IMG/VR virus record: IMGVR_UViG_3300042691_031027
Coordinates: 1 to 61,617 of that record
Direction: 5' to 3' (one strand)
DNA: 61,617 nucleotides
Source of the DNA: a virus
The position numbers were made by a program, and so were the translations under genes. Positions 9,738-18,133 of this stretch are shown piece after piece; position 1 is the stretch's first letter, and each line of letters opens with the position of its first letter. The notes under the pieces are model-generated. The model ran no database searches. It had not been told where the DNA came from and saw only the letters and a program-made list of their open reading frames with translations.

Positions 9738-10709
9738 TTAAAATTTTGGTGCTAGTGTTGTTATTGCGTCTATTTGAGCTAAAGTTGTTGTATCAGTGAT
9801 AGTGTATCCTTGATATTTAAACCAATTTATAACATTATTAGTATAAACTGTAGGATCATTAATTTTACTTTTAATTAATTTTCCATCTTTTCTTACACAT
9901 GCTGGAGCGTATGTACCTAAAAATTTATATAAGGTATCACTCATAGTGTAATACCTTGATTTTCCATTTTTAATTCTAAGATAGAATTTTTGTTGTTCTT
10001 CTATACCTTCTTTTAAAGTTTTAAAGCCTGTAATTCTACCAACTTGAGTTTCAGTATTTATATTTCCTGGGTTATTTGTTCTATAAGAGACTGATCCTGG
10101 ATAAAATCCTTCCATTTGAGTTTGAGCTGTCATTAATAATTTAAATCCTTTAGATAAACTTAAGTTAGCTGAATCTCTAGTTGGTATGTAAACATCTTTT
10201 ATTGTTTTTGATGGTGCTAGTGGTGATCCTGTGTATCCTCTATATGTTGGTTTACATTCTGAAGGAGTAGCTTCTTTTTCATCTCCTGCTCCTTCATTTG
10301 TACCTGTTGCTCCAGTTCCACCAGTCCCACCAGTCCCACCAGTCCCACTAGTGACATTTCCTCCTATAGGATCACCATAATATATTGTTTTAGAATATTG
10401 TCCTGCATTATTACTAACACCAGTATCAGGTCCTTTTGATAAAGGAACAATACTACCTATAGCAGGAACAACTGTGTTATTTATATTTAAAGGGGAAGCG
10501 TTACCCGTTTTAGTATATCCAGGAACATCATCAATTATATTATAAACTATAGCTTTAGTGCTAGTATTCACAGACACAACTTTACCCCAAACTACAGAAG
10601 ATGAAGGTAATTTTTCAACTAAATTTCTTCCATAAAAATTAGAATGTTTTTGTTTTAATGATGTTTGTGAGACATTAGTACCAATCAATATAACATTTTC
10701 TTTCCCCAT
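9738..10709 (-). CDS. Baseplate spike-like protein with lysozyme-like C-terminal domain
   Basis: 323 aa in three parts. Residues 1-120 match the 154-aa paralog downstream; about 123-137 is a (GGT)n linker; about 165-323 is a globular domain containing MEGFYPGSVSYRTNNPGNIN, the N-N-P-G-N motif found in phage virion peptidoglycan hydrolases, then FKTLKEGIEEQQKFYLRIKN and SDTLYKFLGTYAP. The architecture mimics T4 gp5, in which an OB-fold is joined to lysozyme. Likely a spike-borne muramidase; the catalytic residue cannot be assigned with certainty. Confidence 0.65.
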   Translation of the reverse strand: MGKENVILIGTNVSQTSLKQKHSNFYGRNLVEKLPSSSVVWGKVVSVNTSTKAIVYNIIDDVPGYTKTGNASPLNINNTVVPAIGSIVPLSKGPDTGVSNNAGQYSKTIYYGDPIGGNVTSGTGGTGGTGGTGATGTNEGAGDEKEATPSECKPTYRGYTGSPLAPSKTIKDVYIPTRDSANLSLSKGFKLLMTAQTQMEGFYPGSVSYRTNNPGNINTETQVGRITGFKTLKEGIEEQQKFYLRIKNGKSRYYTMSDTLYKFLGTYAPACVRKDGKLIKSKINDPTVYTNNVINWFKYQGYTITDTTTLAQIDAITTLAPKF

Positions 10710-11056
10710 TATTTATTTTCTATTTGTTTAGTGGCTACATTATTAATTTCTTGGAATAATAATTCTTTATCACGATCACTTAATATACTACCATCACCAC
10801 CTTCACCAGTAGAGCCCATAGCACGTTGGACAATACCTGCCATTTTGATGAGAGCTTCATCATTTTTAATAGCTAGTTCCATATATTCCTTTAATAAAGG
10901 AACAAGCATCATTGCGTCACCTGGCTCCTGTATCATAGGTTTCAGTTGATCGATTAATGCTTTAATTTCCTTTTCTTTACGGTTGGCATTTTTATATATG
11001 TCTTCCAGTAGACTTGAAAAGGTCTTATCCTTAAATAAAACTTGATTAAAATCCAT
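10709..11056 (-). CDS. Hypothetical protein, late region
   Basis: 115 aa, all-helical prediction with a hydrophobic/acidic pattern (FSSLLEDIYKNANRKEKEIK, then MMLVPLLKEYMELAIKNDEA) and a Gly-rich turn (GSTGEGGDGS). Unrecognised. It is the first gene after the sigma-factor gene and is coupled by a one-base overlap to the spike-like gene, so it is probably a small virion or assembly protein. Confidence 0.55.
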   Translation of the reverse strand: MDFNQVLFKDKTFSSLLEDIYKNANRKEKEIKALIDQLKPMIQEPGDAMMLVPLLKEYMELAIKNDEALIKMAGIVQRAMGSTGEGGDGSILSDRDKELLFQEINNVATKQIENK

Positions 11057-11093
11057 ATTAACTATTTGATATAAATATGGAAGGTGGAAAGAG

Positions 11094-11843
11094 TTAATTC
11101 TTAAGACTTATATGACCATGTTCATAAAATTCATTATACTTACGAACATATATTAATTTCAAACGCTTTATAATTTTAGTTATTTGAGGTGTTGAAGCGT
11201 CTGTCATTTCTTTTATATAGATGTATAGGGCCTTTTTATTAAAAATATCTAAATTCTCACTTTTCTTAAATAACTCATTAATAGCGTCTGCTATACGAGC
11301 GTCATTTTGTTTAGGAAATAAAATTGTTAAATTTATATCTACAAAACGAGTAAATTGTTTAAGGAAATTTGAGGTTTTATCTACCTCATTATTCTCATAT
11401 TTATTTACTAAGTCAACTAAAATAGATTTATCTTCATCAATAGCATCAACTGGTGCTTTATCTTTTAGTTTTTTATAGTTAGCGTTATTATATAAAATAA
11501 GATAACGTTTAGCTATAGTACCAAAATAACTAAAAGCTTTACCTTTTGTCTGGTCATATAGATGAAGTTTTTCTAAAAGAAATGCTACTACTTCATGTTG
11601 GAGTTCAGGAATAGTGTCTACTTCTGTGTAGTAAAATTTAAAAGTATGAATGATATTTTCTGTTAGTTTATGAAATGCATAATTAATCCTTTCATTAAAT
11701 ATTTTATTTCGTTTTTTAGGACTTCTAGCTTTTAAATATTCTAAAATAGCATCTTCAGTGTCTTGAGTAAAATAAACATTAGCTTTTTTTGGCTTACGTT
11801 TACGTACAGTTCCTTTTTTAGTTAATAATACTTCTTCAGCCAT
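11094..11843 (-). CDS. RNA polymerase sigma factor for late transcription, T4 gp55-like
   Basis: 249 aa, longer than T4 gp55 (185 aa) because of a basic N-terminal tail (KKGTVRKRKPKK). The core shows the divergent region-2 pattern of gp55-type factors: FNERINYAFHKLTENIIHTF, then ELQHEVVAFLLEKLHLYD and KGKAFSYFGTIAKRYLI. The C-terminal part has a helical recognition-like segment (PQITKIIKRLKLIYVRKY). The family redirects host polymerase to late promoters, in T4 together with the sliding clamp. It lies directly upstream of the baseplate operon. Confidence 0.82.
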   Translation of the reverse strand: MAEEVLLTKKGTVRKRKPKKANVYFTQDTEDAILEYLKARSPKKRNKIFNERINYAFHKLTENIIHTFKFYYTEVDTIPELQHEVVAFLLEKLHLYDQTKGKAFSYFGTIAKRYLILYNNANYKKLKDKAPVDAIDEDKSILVDLVNKYENNEVDKTSNFLKQFTRFVDINLTILFPKQNDARIADAINELFKKSENLDIFNKKALYIYIKEMTDASTPQITKIIKRLKLIYVRKYNEFYEHGHISLKN

Positions 11844-11844
11844 A

Positions 11845-12120
11845 TTAGTTATTCTTAAGGTAGTGGTTTAATGAATCTTGAATATTTTGTAAATTACGGA
11901 AGAAGAAACCTATTTGATCATCTGATTTAAATGCTTCTGTTAATTCAACTTGATTGAGCATTTTATTTGATTCATCAACAATAGCAGAAATGCTATCAAT
12001 AATAATTTTTTGTTGAGATGCTATTTGTTCTAATTTAACTACTTTTTGATTTAAGTTATAAACAATAAATCCTACAATAGTAGCAACCCATAAAATAATT
12101 GCGATAATTCCTAGTATCAT
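11845..12120 (-). CDS. Small membrane-anchored coiled-coil protein
   Basis: 91 aa. An N-terminal transmembrane helix (ILGIIAIILWVATIVGFIVY) is followed by heptad-like sequence (LNQKVVKLEQIASQQKIIID) and a helical tail. One base separates it from the sigma-factor gene and one from the HD gene, so it is part of this operon. Function unknown; the topology suits a membrane-tethered adaptor. Confidence 0.65.
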   Translation of the reverse strand: MILGIIAIILWVATIVGFIVYNLNQKVVKLEQIASQQKIIIDSISAIVDESNKMLNQVELTEAFKSDDQIGFFFRNLQNIQDSLNHYLKNN

Positions 12121-12121
12121 A

Positions 12122-12898
12122 TTATAAATTTTTCATTATGTCCGCTAAAGCGGGGTTAGCTAATTTTTTAAGTGCTTTTTGTTTAACACCGCTATTATTT
12201 TTATTCAAATTAAAATTAGTTGATTTAGGTTTTTCTTCCACTTTTTTTTCACCAAGTAATTTTGGTAGCCATTCTTTCTCAAACTCAATACGAGCAGCTA
12301 ACAAATCAGCCTGATGTAGAACATATATTAATGATGTACGTGGTTTAGTTTCTGGTGTGAAATTAACTAGATAAGGTTTATTTGACTCATCATATAACCC
12401 ATCATGTAATTTAATAGCTAATACTTCATTTTTAGTTGGTATAATACCATTACTATAAAGTAAGTGTAAACCACGATCAGGTACTGACATATATTCTAAA
12501 CGATCATTAAACATATAAGTTTCGTTTAATTTATCTCGTCTCCATTGATCTGTTTGTTCAATGTATGCTTCTTGTTCTTCAGTTCCAAATTTTCCTAAGT
12601 CATGGTTGATAGCTGAGAATACAAGTTCTTCAGTTGTATAAGTATCTATCATTCCAAATGAACGCCATACTTCATCTATTTTAAGAGCGGCTTCAACTAC
12701 TCGATTCACATGATCAATATAACCACCTGGAAAGCAGTTATGATATTGTGGTTTATGTGAAGCTGGCATCATAATGAAGCGTTCCTCATGTTTAGTATAG
12801 AAGGCCCATAATTTATCAGCTCGTTCTTGACTGATATGATGTTTAATATAAAATTCAAACTGTTGCCAGTTTTTTTGAATTTGTTCTGGTGTTAACAT
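12122..12898 (-). CDS. HD-domain phosphohydrolase
   Basis: 258 aa. Metal-binding residues of an HD fold are visible in order: HNCFPGGYIDHVNRVVEAAL, then FSAINHDLGKFG (the HD dyad), then AIKLHDGLYDE and YVLHQADLLAARIEFEKEW. HD enzymes hydrolyse phosphomonoesters or phosphodiesters of nucleotides or nucleic acids; the substrate here cannot be told. The C-terminal 40 residues are Lys/Asn-rich and probably disordered. It might clear signalling nucleotides or salvage dNTPs, but that is inference. Confidence 0.75.
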   Translation of the reverse strand: MLTPEQIQKNWQQFEFYIKHHISQERADKLWAFYTKHEERFIMMPASHKPQYHNCFPGGYIDHVNRVVEAALKIDEVWRSFGMIDTYTTEELVFSAINHDLGKFGTEEQEAYIEQTDQWRRDKLNETYMFNDRLEYMSVPDRGLHLLYSNGIIPTKNEVLAIKLHDGLYDESNKPYLVNFTPETKPRTSLIYVLHQADLLAARIEFEKEWLPKLLGEKKVEEKPKSTNFNLNKNNSGVKQKALKKLANPALADIMKNL

Positions 12899-12916
12899 AA
12901 CTTTTATTTGGTTTGA

Positions 12917-13093
12917 TTAATCTGTTTCTCCGTTAATTAATGTTCGAATTTCTTCAACTTTATCTTTCATAAGTGAAAGCATTTCTTTAGCTTCTAGAAT
13001 ATTGAATTTAGGGTCTGAAAATTTAGCACCAAATCCATTTAGCATATTCTCAAGTTGGTCTAATTTGTTTTGAATCGGTTGTTTATATCTCAT
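12917..13093 (-). CDS. Small helical protein
   Basis: 58 aa (MRYKQPIQNKLDQLENMLNG...), all-helical with heptad spacing. The ATG at 13093 overlaps the TGA of the upstream glutaredoxin-like gene in an ATGA arrangement, supporting real translation. Unrecognised function. Confidence 0.55.
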   Translation of the reverse strand: MRYKQPIQNKLDQLENMLNGFGAKFSDPKFNILEAKEMLSLMKDKVEEIRTLINGETD

Positions 13094-13407
13094 TTTATAT
13101 ATGATTTTATGATACCAATTAATTCTAGTATCGTGTCAAATGTACGTAATGTTTCATTCGTTTCCAAATCTGTTTCACCTACCAGAGCTATAACGTTAGG
13201 TCCTAGGTCTATGAATACCATTGGGTATGACTCAGTTTTAAGTTTATCTTCAATGCTGTCAGCAAAATCAGAGAATATATCAGCATCAATATTAACATAG
13301 GATATTCCTGCTGCATCTAACTCACTTTTCAGCCACTTACAATAATCACAGTCACTCAATGTTACTATCCTAACTCCTACTTCTCCATTCATTCCATCAT
13401 TACTCAT
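13090..13407 (-). CDS. Glutaredoxin-like protein
   Basis: 105 aa. VRIVTLSDCDYCKWLKSEL carries a CxxC redox motif at the end of the first strand, as in glutaredoxins, followed by GISYVNIDAD and the cis-Pro loop SYPMVFIDLG. It probably supplies electrons to ribonucleotide reductase or keeps phage proteins reduced. A second redox protein (thioredoxin) lies at 35496-35753. The first nine residues look like an extension before the fold. Confidence 0.75.
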   Translation of the reverse strand: MSNDGMNGEVGVRIVTLSDCDYCKWLKSELDAAGISYVNIDADIFSDFADSIEDKLKTESYPMVFIDLGPNVIALVGETDLETNETLRTFDTILELIGIIKSYIK

Positions 13408-13555
13408 AAGTAATTAATTTAGTGTTAAATAAAAAATACGGATCTTTCTCTGGGATTCCAAGCTTATCCATAGCGGTCAGCCAAAAAATTACAGCAGCCT
13501 TTACCGGGGATTTAATGGGATATATGCATGGTGTATAAATATATGTGAGGATCAA
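13400..13555 (-). other. Open frame without ATG; possible degraded or non-ATG gene
   Basis: The 160-nt gap between the glutaredoxin-like and T5orf172 genes keeps an open minus-strand frame of about 51 codons whose sense is plausible (KSPVKAAVIFWLTAMDKLGI, then PEKDPYFLFNTKLITYE). Its stop overlaps the ATG of the glutaredoxin-like gene. The only ATG lies 23 codons before the end (13471); a TTG at 13555 would give the full length. It could be a short coupled leader peptide, a TTG-initiated gene or a decayed gene. Confidence 0.3.
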
Positions 13556-13566
13556 ATTTTAGTGGT

Positions 13567-14061
13567 TTAAAGTGGGGATATAATGTATTTAGCGCCAAGT
13601 AATTTCACTGTCTCAATGGCGTCTTTAGAATGTAAATAAAACATTTCACGATTACCTGACACACGAACAGCATCTAAATGTTCATGAATTTCTTGTTCAA
13701 GTTTATGTGAGTTAAAACATTTGAATGAAAAAACAGGAATCCATGGAGTTGGAACACCTGTTGCTCCTGATATTTCTTTTGCTCGTTGATCTACTTCACG
13801 AATTGTCATTCCTATTTTAACCATGTCTGGCATTGACTTATTTACTAGAACATAAACGTATTCTGTAGGAACTAAATTGCCACTTTGATCAATAGGCGAG
13901 TCTTGATAATAAGTCACCAACTCCCAACCCGGTTCAGTCGGGTCAGGAGTTAAGGTGAAGGCTGTGGCTTTATTACAGATTTGGTCTGATGTTAGTTTAT
14001 CTGGATCTAGCACTTTATAGAAATGTGCTTCCTCGAGTGTTATTTTTTTAAGTTGTTTCAT
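13567..14061 (-). CDS. T5orf172/MUG113-type GIY-YIG nuclease-like protein
   Basis: 164 aa. The sequence EYVYVLVNKSMPDMVKIGMT is the first strand pair of the T5orf172 branch of GIY-YIG proteins. REVDQRAKEISGATGVPTPW and KLEQEIHEHLDAVRVSGNRE follow, with the conserved Arg, Glu and His positions, and EMFYL close to the end. The family occurs in many phages as a DNA-binding or nuclease domain. An N-terminal segment of about 45 residues precedes the domain. Catalytic activity is not assured. Confidence 0.78.
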   Translation of the reverse strand: MKQLKKITLEEAHFYKVLDPDKLTSDQICNKATAFTLTPDPTEPGWELVTYYQDSPIDQSGNLVPTEYVYVLVNKSMPDMVKIGMTIREVDQRAKEISGATGVPTPWIPVFSFKCFNSHKLEQEIHEHLDAVRVSGNREMFYLHSKDAIETVKLLGAKYIISPL

Positions 14062-14224
14062 TATTCATGTGTTTTTGCATTATAACATCTGCTATAGCGT
14101 AAAATTGATCATAATCACCTTCACGTATTAGAGGTATAATTGAATTCATTTCTTCTATAAACGCTTCACGTCTATCATTTTCTAATTCAATATCGTCTGC
14201 TAAATTTATAATTTCGTTTTTCAT
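14048..14224 (-). CDS. Small acidic hypothetical protein
   Basis: 58 aa (MKNEIINLADDIELENDRRE...), helical and acidic, start ATG at 14224, stop inside the start region of the T5orf172 gene (14-base overlap). Only two bases separate it from the MoxR-like gene stop, so it is likely co-transcribed. Unrecognised. Confidence 0.5.
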   Translation of the reverse strand: MKNEIINLADDIELENDRREAFIEEMNSIIPLIREGDYDQFYAIADVIMQKHMNNETT

Positions 14225-14226
14225 GA

Positions 14227-15420
14227 TTACTTAGTTATATATTTTACTAATTCTTTATTCAACATCATTAACTTAAATTTACCTGGATTACTATTATAAA
14301 TTGATTTAATCATATTATAACAAACATCTGTAGCAAATATTTTTTCTGTTACAATCTTAGAAACACGATCAATAATATCTTTTTCAATCTTATTATCTTT
14401 AGCATAGAACTCTAAATAGTTAGCAACCCTAGTACCTAATGTTGCGGCAATATCTGCTCTATATTCTTTATCTTTACCAACTAAACTTTTAAGTGTATTC
14501 ATTACATAATGTTCATCTTGTGTCATGATGTTTTCTGGTGAAATCATCTTATCCAATTTATTATTAATGAACATTGTGAATAAAGTACTAAATTCTGGTC
14601 CAACACTTCCTTCTCCAATCATTTGAATTAGTGGTAATTTCTCTTCAAATGATTTAATTGAACTAATACTATTAAAGAACATACTAACACTTCTACTGTT
14701 AATTTCTTTAGTTACTAGTTCTGGATGCATCAATAAGAAGTTAATACAACGACCATCCAACTTATTCTCCTCAGCCCACTTACCCCAACATTTAAGATCA
14801 AATTTCAAGTTAACACTAATAAACCTTGTTTTTTGAGCATTATCAATACTGTTAACCAAATAATCTCCATTATCAGGATTTGATGTTAGAATGATATGCC
14901 AATCTTTAGGCAACTTCCAGCTAATATATTGTTGACGGTCAATTAGCTCCATTACAGCTTGAATGAACCTCATATCAGCACGATTCCAGTCATCCAATAA
15001 TAATATACCACCATTTGTTTTTCCACTAATCCATTCTGGTGGACAATAACTCATACGGTTCAAACCTGTAGATTCAAAACCTTTCTTACGATAATCTTCA
15101 ACATTATTTTCATCTACCCATTCTGTTTTTTTACCTTCTTTCATTTCAAACTGACGAATTGGAAAACCAACTAAATCACCAATTTCTTCAATCTGTGCAA
15201 GATTCAATTTAACAAAATTCAATCCTAACTCATCTGCTAACTGAACAATTGATGATGTTTTACCAATACCTGAATCACCCACAACCTCAGTACTAACCAT
15301 TGGTTTGTTATTTTCTTGTAGGAAGCGATTGTTGTCAATAATGTGTTTAAGAAAATCCTTCAATTCATTAACATTCAATGAAACTGAAGCGTTTGTTTTT
15401 GATGTTGATTTTTTTGCCAT
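14227..15420 (-). CDS. MoxR-type AAA+ ATPase
   Basis: 397 aa. The Walker A motif is GDSGIGKTSS at about residue 50; Walker B is GGILLLDDWNRA; VMELIDRQQYISWKLPKDWH and IILTSNPDNGDY give the sensor 1 region; KTRFISVNLKFD supplies the Arg-finger region. This order matches MoxR/RavA-type ATPases, which act as chaperones that remodel or load metal-dependent partners together with a VWA protein. The next upstream gene encodes exactly such a VWA protein. A conserved phage promoter-like element lies just before it at 15440-15472. Confidence 0.85.
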   Translation of the reverse strand: MAKKSTSKTNASVSLNVNELKDFLKHIIDNNRFLQENNKPMVSTEVVGDSGIGKTSSIVQLADELGLNFVKLNLAQIEEIGDLVGFPIRQFEMKEGKKTEWVDENNVEDYRKKGFESTGLNRMSYCPPEWISGKTNGGILLLDDWNRADMRFIQAVMELIDRQQYISWKLPKDWHIILTSNPDNGDYLVNSIDNAQKTRFISVNLKFDLKCWGKWAEENKLDGRCINFLLMHPELVTKEINSRSVSMFFNSISSIKSFEEKLPLIQMIGEGSVGPEFSTLFTMFINNKLDKMISPENIMTQDEHYVMNTLKSLVGKDKEYRADIAATLGTRVANYLEFYAKDNKIEKDIIDRVSKIVTEKIFATDVCYNMIKSIYNSNPGKFKLMMLNKELVKYITK

Positions 15421-15439
15421 AACCTTATTTGTTTTTTTA

Positions 15440-15472
15440 TTTATTTAAATATATTTTGTTTACCGAGGTCAT
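15440..15472 (-). promoter_or_regulatory. Phage 18-nt-spacer element (ATGACC type)
   Basis: Minus strand reads ATGACC, 18 nt ending ATAT, then TTAAATAAATAA, 20 bases before the MoxR-like ATG. It touches the stop of the upstream VWA gene, giving the ATPase its own expression signal. Confidence 0.5.
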
Positions 15473-16710
15473 TACTTAATCTGAACTTTAGCTCCTGGTA
15501 ACTCATCATTAATACTTCTTCCTGAACAATGAACCCAAAGTGTTGGTTTACATGGTTTAATATTAGTTGAACATTCACCATCAGTTAGATAAATCAAGTT
15601 CTGATACTTGTCTCTATTGTCATGTAAATATTCAAGTACTGGATCATAACTTGTACCTCCACGACCTGTTACTTCTAATGCCTCTTTATTTTTACCTGTA
15701 TATTCATAAACACGACCAATAGTAGCATCACATTCAATTACAGTCACTTGAGTTCCTGTTTTATATATGTGATGTATTTCGCTTAAAAACTCCTTTAAGT
15801 CGTCTTTACTAACTGATCCTGAAGTATCAATAGCAACTAGTGTATTTTTCTTTTGTTTGATTTTAAGGGCTGGGTTGCCATAAAAACGTTTATTTGGTTT
15901 ACGTCTTGTTTTTTTAGTATAGATTTTAGATGCCATACCATTAAAACGTCTCAAATAAGCTCTCCAATCAAGTACTGGTTCTTCACTTACGTATAAACTA
16001 TCAATTAATTCTTTCAACTCACCAGGTATATGTCCTCTCTGTTTTTTAACTTGTTCAGCTGTTTCTTTTAATTGATACTCAATTTGTTTCTCCATTAATT
16101 TCTTTTCAGCATCATCCATTCCTTCAAATTGTTTCCAAAACTCATGACTACCTTTAACAGTGACTTTAGTACCATCACTTAATGTTATTTCTCTCTCTTC
16201 ACCATCACCATTACATCCTTTCATAGCATCTAAGAACTTAGCTAAATCACCATCTGGATTTTGTTCAATTTCTTTTTGTAGTAAGTCATAATACTTTCTA
16301 GTACCTGCTTTTTCTGGTAAATTAAGATCCTTAAACATTTTACCATCAATTTCTAATCCCTCCCAAGTATCATCTTTATATTCCTTATCAATGTATTGAT
16401 TAATCTCCAAATCAGCAGCCACATTTAACAATTCTTTATTTTCATATAGGTCGAACATTTGTAAGTGTTTGAACGCGATATGTAATAATTCATGTTTCAA
16501 AACAGCTACTTTACATTTATCACTTATTGTCTCCCAAAATTTAGGACTAACAACTAATTTAGTATTAATGCCATCTTTGGCTACACAAGCAGTTCCAACA
16601 GCATTACTAATTTCTTTATTCAAACCAATTAGGAACAATCCATAAAATGGTTCTTTGAACATCAATGTTTTTGAGTGTTTGGCGATGTCGCCATGCATAT
16701 CATTTATCAT
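15472..16710 (-). CDS. Metallopeptidase-like/VWA (DUF2201) protein
   Basis: 412 aa. The N-terminal half contains KVAVLKHELLHIAFKHLQMF, an HExxH zinc-binding helix, followed by NVAADLEINQYI. The C-terminal half is a VWA domain with the MIDAS motif LVAIDTSGSVSKDDL, the conserved GRGGTSYDPVLEYL and LIYLTDGECS. This two-part architecture is that of DUF2201 (putative metallopeptidase plus VWA-like), typically genetically paired with a MoxR ATPase, here the next gene downstream. Substrate unknown. The basic linker IYTKKTRRKPNKRFYGNP lies between the halves. Confidence 0.85.
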   Translation of the reverse strand: MINDMHGDIAKHSKTLMFKEPFYGLFLIGLNKEISNAVGTACVAKDGINTKLVVSPKFWETISDKCKVAVLKHELLHIAFKHLQMFDLYENKELLNVAADLEINQYIDKEYKDDTWEGLEIDGKMFKDLNLPEKAGTRKYYDLLQKEIEQNPDGDLAKFLDAMKGCNGDGEEREITLSDGTKVTVKGSHEFWKQFEGMDDAEKKLMEKQIEYQLKETAEQVKKQRGHIPGELKELIDSLYVSEEPVLDWRAYLRRFNGMASKIYTKKTRRKPNKRFYGNPALKIKQKKNTLVAIDTSGSVSKDDLKEFLSEIHHIYKTGTQVTVIECDATIGRVYEYTGKNKEALEVTGRGGTSYDPVLEYLHDNRDKYQNLIYLTDGECSTNIKPCKPTLWVHCSGRSINDELPGAKVQIK

Positions 16711-16720
16711 ATTAATTATT

Positions 16721-17860
16721 TTATACTAAAGATAATTCGTTAACCTCGGTCGTAAAAACAATATCAACTAATGCTTCTGAGGCTGAGTTACTTAATTTAA
16801 ATTCACGGTTGATATTGTCTAGTAAGAATTTCTTAACAATTTCACCTTCCTTACCTTCTTTAAAGTTTAATCTCAACCCAGTACCAAATGTTTTCCAATC
16901 TTTATCCCAATGTATACCTTTTGTCTTAAACACCTTTAATAGACTTTTTAAGTTGGAATTAGACGATGAATAATAACTTGGTCTAAATTTAGTTGTATGA
17001 GTAAGTTCATTTAGTAGAAAAGCTAATGATAGTAATGTTGGCTGGTTAAGAACTAGATTAGACATCATTTCAAATCCTAACTTAACATTAGCATCATCAG
17101 AACTAAATAACATATCTCTGAGTGTTTGAAAATATTCATCATCAAGTTCAATTCCTTCTTTATTCATTTCTATAAAAAACTCCTCATCAAAAATAAACTT
17201 AACTTCACCACTTAGAATACGATTTTTATTATCAACTAACATTCCTAATAAATCAATTAAACGTCTTTCTCTATAAAAATCAATTATAACACCTTTAACT
17301 TTATAAGTGTTATTTTCAAAATTAATTTTTTCAATAGGATGTTTACTAAATATTTTTTTCAAATCATTCTGACTATTTCTAACATAACTTAAAACACTAT
17401 AATCAGTACATGTGTTATAAGTATCTATTAAATTATATCTAGTACCTGTATTAGGACTTAAAATTAGATTTTTGATTTTATCTGTTGTATGATTTTTAGT
17501 ACAAAAAGTATGAGTTTCAAGTTTCAATCCTTTTTTAAATCTATTAAAATATCCTTTATTAATAATAATCACATCAGCATATTTATGTCTTGATGTTTTT
17601 TTCAAGTTATTATCTTTAATAAACTCTTTCAATTTAAAACGAGGTATTTCACTGGCTTTAGAGGCGTATATAGTATCTCCTTTTTTAGGTTTATATGTTG
17701 TTTGTTTTTCAATGTATGTTATTATATTATTAATATCATGACTTTCATTTTCATTCAAGAAATAACATCCATTAATTCCCCAATAATAACTAATTTGCCA
17801 TTCAAATTTATTTGGTTTATTCCATATCTCATTAAATGATACTGGTATTATTTTGTTCAT
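16721..17860 (-). CDS. Unknown partner of the MoxR-VWA pair
   Basis: 379 aa with no recognised domain. The N-terminus (SFNEIWNKPNKFEWQISYYW) is aromatic-rich; a middle segment holds RYNLIDTYNTCTDYSVLSYV and RERRLIDLLGMLVDNKNRIL; the C-terminal third is helical with LREMLFSSDD-like and NQPTLLSLAFLLNELTHT sequence. The gene is ten bases upstream of the VWA gene, making it the best candidate for a substrate, inhibitor or adaptor of that module. Start ATG at 17860 with the common AAAGTTATG context. Confidence 0.6.
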   Translation of the reverse strand: MNKIIPVSFNEIWNKPNKFEWQISYYWGINGCYFLNENESHDINNIITYIEKQTTYKPKKGDTIYASKASEIPRFKLKEFIKDNNLKKTSRHKYADVIIINKGYFNRFKKGLKLETHTFCTKNHTTDKIKNLILSPNTGTRYNLIDTYNTCTDYSVLSYVRNSQNDLKKIFSKHPIEKINFENNTYKVKGVIIDFYRERRLIDLLGMLVDNKNRILSGEVKFIFDEEFFIEMNKEGIELDDEYFQTLRDMLFSSDDANVKLGFEMMSNLVLNQPTLLSLAFLLNELTHTTKFRPSYYSSSNSNLKSLLKVFKTKGIHWDKDWKTFGTGLRLNFKEGKEGEIVKKFLLDNINREFKLSNSASEALVDIVFTTEVNELSLV

Positions 17861-17870
17861 AACTTTATTT

Positions 17871-18092
17871 TTAATTTAAATGAATATAATTTGTTTTTGA
17901 ATCAAATAATGGTACCCACACAACATCATTTCTATCTGGAACTGCGAACACATTATTATTTGTTACACCCGCGTTCAATTCCATTAAAATCAATTCTAGT
18001 TGTTCTTCATCAACCCACTCAGCATCATCAATAACATGACCTACATAATAAAATCCATGTTTACAAACAAAATCTGATTTTTCGAATTTCAT
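17871..18092 (-). CDS. Small hypothetical protein
   Basis: 73 aa, acidic (VIDDAEWVDEEQLELILMEL), first gene of the unit leading into the 379-aa and MoxR-VWA genes. Not recognised. A TTAACC version of the phage element lies just upstream (18100-18133). Confidence 0.55.
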   Translation of the reverse strand: MKFEKSDFVCKHGFYYVGHVIDDAEWVDEEQLELILMELNAGVTNNNVFAVPDRNDVVWVPLFDSKTNYIHLN

Positions 18093-18099
18093 ATTTTTT

Positions 18100-18133
18100 A
18101 TTTTTATTAAAATAATTAATTAATTGAGGTTAA
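18100..18133 (-). promoter_or_regulatory. Phage 18-nt-spacer element (TTAACC type)
   Basis: Minus strand TTAACC, 18 nt, then TAATAAAAATAAA before the ATG at 18092. It overlaps the region just after the stop of the RadA-like gene. Confidence 0.4.

Noticed and set aside
13500-13560. T4 late promoter TATAAATA near 13535
   Set aside because: The motif is in plus-strand orientation while all neighbouring genes are on the minus strand.
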